The notes under the pieces: generated by a model
The model's input: the letters and a program-made list of their open reading frames with translations, nothing else
The model's database searches: none
Told to the model about the DNA's origin: nothing
Made by a program: the position numbers and the translations under genes
Shown here: one piece after another, positions 44,921 through 44,970 of the stretch
How the letters are laid out: each line of letters starts with the position of its first letter
Numbering within the stretch: position 1 is the stretch's first letter
Source: Hyphomicrobiales bacterium
GTDB taxonomy: Bacteria; Pseudomonadota; Alphaproteobacteria; Rhizobiales; Rhizobiaceae
Length of the DNA: 44,970 nt
NCBI GenBank assembly: GCA_900466005.1
Contig: UEGQ01000019.1
Coordinates: forward strand, 1-44,970
Direction of reading: 5' to 3'

Positions 44921-44970
44921 GTGTCTCTCCACCTCCCCCTTGAGGGGGGAGGTCGCCGCGAAGCGGCGGG
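44921..44970. repeat. Double-hairpin intergenic palindromic repeat, cut by the window edge
   Basis: ACCTCCCCC (44931-44939) pairs with GGGGGAGGT (44945-44953), then CGCCGC (44954-44959) pairs with GCGGCG (44963-44968) around GAA. This CCTCCCCCTTGAGGGGGGAG type of sequence is, from memory, a very common short palindromic repeat of rhizobial genomes. It begins within 10 bases of the xdhA stop and overlaps an ATG (44913) whose frame stays open through it. Confidence 0.7.

Overview
The window is an ordinary high-G+C stretch of an alphaproteobacterial chromosome, most likely from the Rhizobiaceae (Sinorhizobium/Ensifer or a near relative such as Shinella). The support is gene content: a choline-specific ChoXWV transporter with every ligand residue at its Sinorhizobium meliloti number, a 420-residue BacA with Q193 and R389 in register, a NolR-type ArsR repressor, an ExsH-type secreted glycanase, putA beside a divergent Lrp-type putR, and bdhA. 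No rRNA, tRNA, CRISPR array, transposase or integrase was seen.

Left edge (1-2189): a lower-G+C two-gene module on the minus strand, an unrecognised 217-aa protein followed one base later by an XRE-HTH/ImmA-IrrE metallopeptidase fusion. A 44-bp near-perfect palindrome covers its promoter. This is the most accessory-looking part. Next (2190-8683): fhs (one-carbon metabolism), putA (proline catabolism), the divergent regulator putR and a LuxR-type regulator. 8738-12472: an envelope cluster (DUF2333 protein, prohibitin/SPFH protein, coiled-coil protein) and a periplasmic cytochrome c; then tdk.

Centre (13416-26852): choXWV for choline uptake, a HugZ-like FMN protein, nolR with a matching NolR box, an omega-amino-acid:pyruvate aminotransferase, an orphan LivK-type binding protein, a catalytically altered SDR with paired operators, a rhodanese, an aldose-1-epimerase/methyltransferase pair, a Tat-exported cyclase overlapping an AhpD-like protein, and adenine deaminase.

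Right (26989-44970): exsH, a GNAT close to AAC(6') enzymes coupled to an alpha-glucosidase, a glycosyltransferase, der with a YfgM-like gene, an NnrU protein, a polysaccharide deacetylase-like protein, bacA, an MFS carrier, a 76-aa unknown, a second-type map, an LLM flavoenzyme, glpK, bdhA and xdhA. Purine salvage is represented twice (ade, xdhA). A double-hairpin intergenic repeat begins at the xdhA stop and leaves the window.

As a whole the region is nutrient scavenging (proline, choline, omega-amino acids, glycerol, hydroxybutyrate, purines, alpha-glucosides) mixed with envelope and host-interaction functions. The best candidates for something undescribed are the palindrome-controlled XRE-ImmA module, the Tyr/Lys-less SDR with its two operators, and the DUF2333-prohibitin-coiled-coil trio.
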